NCBI RefSeq assembly: GCF_002078875.1
Contig: NC_034409.1
Location: 16,310,631 to 16,374,630 of the forward strand
Origin: Numida meleagris
Lineage: Eukaryota > Chordata > Aves > Galliformes > Numididae
Reading direction: 5' to 3'
DNA: 64,000 nucleotides
The translations under genes and the position numbers were made by a program. The notes beneath the pieces are model-generated. The model saw nothing but the letters and a program-made list of their open reading frames with translations. It was not told the origin of the DNA and made no database searches. Below, one piece after another: positions 59,902 through 64,000 of the stretch; the stretch's first letter is position 1; every line of letters starts with the position of its first letter.

Positions 59902-62900
59902 AGTGCGGTCTTGTGTCAGACCCTAAGAAATGTACGTCACCTGCATAGATGAGCTTTACTGTTGCAGTGAAAAAATCTGTTATGCTGGAAGACCAGAGCT
60001 GTCATAGATGCTATTCATTTCTGAGCTGAAAATTTTTGTTCTCTTCCTGTCCTAGATTTAGGCCATAAAAAAAGACCTGTAGGGACAAGACCCTGCACTT
60101 CATTAGGTATTTCATGGAATGAGCACCAACTCATGAGTTTCATGAGGGACTAAATCCAACAACATGTCATTTGGTGCAATTCTCCATTTGTCAGCATTTA
60201 TTAAAGCACACACAGATAGTGTAAAGGCATTGGTAATTCCATGTAGACTTTACTTTTGCTGTTTCTGTACAGAAAGTAGTAAATTCAGATAAGTGGGTGG
60301 GGGGTCTGATGTGGAAAGTAAGACTGCTGTATCCAGATCCTATGCTGTATGAATGCAGTTACACTGCTGCAGTGCCAGAACTGGAGTGACTGCTGAATGA
60401 TGTGCTTCACCGTGTTACTTTACCAGTTTCAGTGTGTGTGTTATTCTGTCCACAAACTCTGCTGCAAAGATTCACAGACATCTGTTATCCATATATTTTT
60501 TCCATAGAAATCCACTAGAAAATGAGCTTGATGTGCTCATGATGGCCTCTGTTGCTAGGAGATACACTGCTGCATTTGGTGCTGCTTGGAATTTCTGAGG
60601 CATGGAAGAGATCACATGAAGGTACGTCAGTAACTGTTGCCCAGCTGAGGGCTGCGAAAGCACTAATAGCTGAGGTCAGGATTTTGCCTGCAACATGGGA
60701 TGAAACCTATGACTCAGTAGATGAAGAAAGAAAGTTTATAACTCTTCAGAGCCTGCTTTCTAACACCAGTGAGTAATGCAAGAACACTCCTGGAGGGTGG
60801 TCTGAACTGACTACGTATAGATGTTTCCCTAATTAAATGATCTAACATGAGAGTGTTATTAAGTGAGCTCATTCAAGCACCAGATCCTCTCATTGTTAGC
60901 AGTAGTGTTATTTGCAGTGAAGGACTGATTCAAACATGAATCTTTTTCAAATCATTGACACTTTGTTCCAAGTCATTTAATCAATGCTTCATCACTGGTT
61001 GTACGTTGATGATGAAGCATATTGAAAATATGATTAATTAATGTGGGAATTCTCAGTGGTAGGGAGGAAAGAAAAAGATTGTGGTGGAGTTTCTTTTCAG
61101 GTGGCTCCCAGAGGAGGTATTCAAAACTCTTGGCATTTTCATATAAGCAGTCCAATAGTTGCAGTCTGAATGGAGAGGCTGTACAAGCACCAGGGTCAAA
61201 AGACTAAGGCAGGACTGACAAGTGCCTTCAGCTGCCTGAAATTAGAGGTGTGGTGTTAACAGCACAGTGTGAAGCTAATACTTGGTTGTGAACCCTAGTT
61301 TCACAGACCTGCTTCTCAGGGTGGTAGGTTGGCATTTAAATCTGGCAGAGAGATTGCCTCTCCTTATACTGTTCTATCCCTACATCCTGGTTTAGCTGAC
61401 CACTCAATATGCCAGCAATTGTGACTCAGACATGTGTCTGTTACCTGCACAGTGCCACAATTTACAATACTTAGCAACCTAGAGTGTTAAGGAAGTGCAG
61501 ATTGGATCATTTATGGGAATTTGTTCATAGAAGCAATATAAGGATGTCAATCTAATCAGATTTGAGAGTGGAGTCACCTGAAGTGCCAACATTTTAGGCA
61601 AGGAATAGGACAAAGAAGCCTCTTTGCTTTTTTCTGTTGCTCCTAAAAGGGTAGTGGCTTTTGCCACTGTTTAAACTTAGCAGTGTAGAAGTGTCTGCTT
61701 CGTAAACAGGAGAATTGGGATCTAGTGCTGCTTCTACCATGCAGGTAGAACTTCAGGACTCATGAGATCAAAAGGGAAAAATCACTTGATTTTTTTTTTG
61801 TGTGTGTGTCTGAATCCCAGAATTCAACTTGAGGGCAGAGTCAAGGAGTTAAAAATAACTCCTGGTTTATTTCTTATATTTTATTTTATTCAACAGCTGT
61901 CCAATATAAAATGCGTTAAATGTATAGGTAGCTTTAATTTCAGCCAGAATTATGCCTATACATGTGCAAATGCATATGCACATAATAAACAAAAAAGATA
62001 AATTTGCAGCATTCAAGTACACTTCTGAGTTTTCCTAAAATTGATTATATGAATAGTTATTATGTTACATTACTGAAATATCTCAGTCCTGTGGCAGTCA
62101 GTTTTTCTGTAATCATGAATCCTCTTTGTTCTGCTCCTTATTTTGGACTGATGGACTTGGGACTGCAACATTTGCTGTAACAAATGGAAGGAGATGGGCA
62201 TCTATAAAGTGTGGTCACATTTACCGTTCATTTTACTCAGGGTAATTCCAGAGAAGATAATACATCTTAAACACTGTTCTGGTGATGAATGATGATGCTC
62301 AGGATACTTTCTGATGAGAATATAAATAACTCACAAGTTTTATCTCTGTCTTCTTCTAGCGTGTTCTGAGAGAACTCAGTTTTAAAAGACAAGAAATCCC
62401 ACTACTAGGAAAAAGTTCATTTTTTGCTTGATTTGGTTTTAGTGATGTGGATAGAAAGCTTATGTACTAACATGGCAAAACAGAAACATTTGATCTTTCT
62501 GAGTTTCATCTGATTTCCTGTTCCAATTGTAAATGTATTGCTTTTCATTGTAAAATTAGCATTGGGGTATTTTTTAGGCAAAGGAAAACTGTTATGCTTT
62601 CCTGATAACTTGTAGTTGTCTGATGTTTATTTTAAGCTCAGCAACACCAGAATACAAATGACAAAGCACCAAGTTTATTACCAGCATGCAGCTTACAATA
62701 TGTAATAATTTTTGGTTCAGATGTATACAATGGGATATACATCCCTCTAAGAAAAGTTACCGTTCTTTCCTTGGCAACTGCTTGTTTTAATTACTTCCCT
62801 ATAGGCCACATGAAGAAAACTGGAATATTATATTGATATTTTTACTATGTATCTCCATGGAGGCAAAGAAAATATATTCTTTGAAATCTCATCCTTGACA

Positions 62901-64000
62901 TAAGTGTGTATATGTTTACAGCACTGACTACTGTTAGGCAACAGTTTCAGTGCAAGAAAAATATCAAAGAAAAATATCTCAAAGTAATTTAGTAGCCATC
63001 ATGGGTCTGATTTTATTCCTTATCGTAAAAGTACACTGCAGCTGTTCAAGACAAGAATGTAGTCCGTTTGTCTCTTAAAGGTAGTATCTGCAAAACTTGA
63101 TCTTACATAGCTGTTTCATTTTGTAAGGAAACTGATTATTATAGGTTCCCTGTATCCAAAATCAAATGCAAGTGTTTTGAGGCTGTTAAGAGTTTCTTAC
63201 TGCTCTGTTCATAAAAGAGTTTATGTATAGATTGCTATCATAAGAATGGAACAGGCTTCTGAGACAGCTGAGTTCACTTCCCTGCTATCACCAGCTACGC
63301 ATACCCGTAGGATTGCTTCAGAGTGCTAGCTCTTGGTGCGTGCTCTGGCTGAATGCCAGCACCATGCTGGGACAAGATGCAAATATACACCTCCTGTCAG
63401 CTTCTTGCTGTCTTCAAGAAAGAACTTGACTGAAAGGAATTTTTAAGGTGTTGTGGCTAAAATTCTCAAAATGAAGAACTCAGAGGGTAAGAGATTGCCT
63501 GTGCAGCTTTTATCTTACATATTCTAACAGTCTTAAGATGAAAATTAGTGAATAAATAGTATGGCAGCCTGAATTTCTCAGTGAGTGGATTTTGACTCCC
63601 TCAAATCCTGCATCTGGAATTACACCTTTCCTTCTTTTTGTTTCTCTGCTCTTCTCATCACAATACCTGTTATTTTTCATAACACCATAAAACACCATTT
63701 TTATTATTTTTTTAAATAGAGAACTTACCTTCATAGCTTAAAGCAAAGGGGCGTCACTGGCTCTGATTTGTTTGCAAGGAGCTAAGACACAAAGGAATGA
63801 AGAACAACATTCACTGAAGAGTCTAGACTTTGTTAAAGCTTGATTGTTCAGATCATGGTTCCAGCCAATATCAAGTACACCCAGGAGCAATTCTGCATAA
63901 CCTTGAGGATTTTGAAAGAGAACTCACAATTTGAACGCACTGAGGTTAAAAAACATATTTTAAGCACCATAGCTTCTCCTGGGTAATTCCTACTATACTT

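Larger units (their letters stand above)
52511..64000. other. AT-rich non-coding stretch to the window end
   Basis: No exon, CR1, LTR or structured RNA recognised in 11.5 kb. Low-complexity features are (AAAAC)n at 56,548-56,574, A12 at 57,606-57,617, a pyrimidine-rich tract at 58,080-58,200, T22 at 58,535-58,556, a G-rich motif at 59,878-59,901 and T10 followed by GT repeats at 61,790-61,809. All open frames are under 82 codons and without domains. Confidence 0.55.

Overview
The window looks like non-coding nuclear DNA from a bird, most likely a galliform such as chicken. The main evidence is a set of CR1 LINE 3' ends that finish in the avian octamer (ATTCTATG)n, in both orientations, within AT-rich DNA that has few CpGs and no operons, ribosome-binding sites or long reading frames. 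The longest open frame outside a recognisable repeat is 130 codons, about what chance gives in six frames of 64 kb at this composition. I find no protein-coding gene, tRNA, rRNA or CRISPR array that I can support. The sequence reads as an intergenic desert or the inside of a very long intron.

Layout: 1-6 kb unique AT-rich DNA with one CTCF-like motif. At 6.0-6.5 kb a truncated ERVL-type LTR lies on the minus strand. At 9.9-10.15 kb there is a CR1 tail (+). At 17.28-18.26 kb a decayed CR1 carries endonuclease and reverse transcriptase (RT) sequence (+) and is split by a second CR1 in antisense. At 22.9-23.3 kb there is an internally deleted CR1 (+). At 24.6-25.1 kb there is a CR1 (-). At 26.8-27.4 kb an old CR1 (-) is interrupted by a CpG-rich solo LTR with promoter and polyadenylation landmarks and near-identical 6-bp flanks. 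At 29.8-30.4 kb there is a CR1 (+). At 31.9-32.4 kb, and possibly near 33.9 kb, lie very old CR1-type remnants (-). At 37.6-37.8 kb there is a CR1 (-).

At 41.3-42.65 kb is the most unusual object: a decayed non-LTR reverse transcriptase of RTE-like type, clearly not CR1, readable through several blocks and broken by stops, frame changes and altered catalytic residues. It is followed at 42.84-44.06 kb by a GC-richer, CA-rich block that looks like an unidentified old repeat. At 51.1-52.0 kb there is a longer CR1 (+), and at 52.31-52.51 kb a short LTR with a perfect 5-bp target duplication. The last 11 kb are unique AT-rich DNA with low-complexity tracts.

No genes work together here. What the window records is a history of retroposition: ancient CR1-type and RTE-like remnants, then younger CR1 copies, then LTR insertions, one of them still rich in CpG. 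I found no convincing new biological system. The best leads are the RTE-like remnant, the nested CpG-rich solo LTR, and two short G-quadruplex-capable tracts. All family names rest on recognition from memory and need a repeat-library search.
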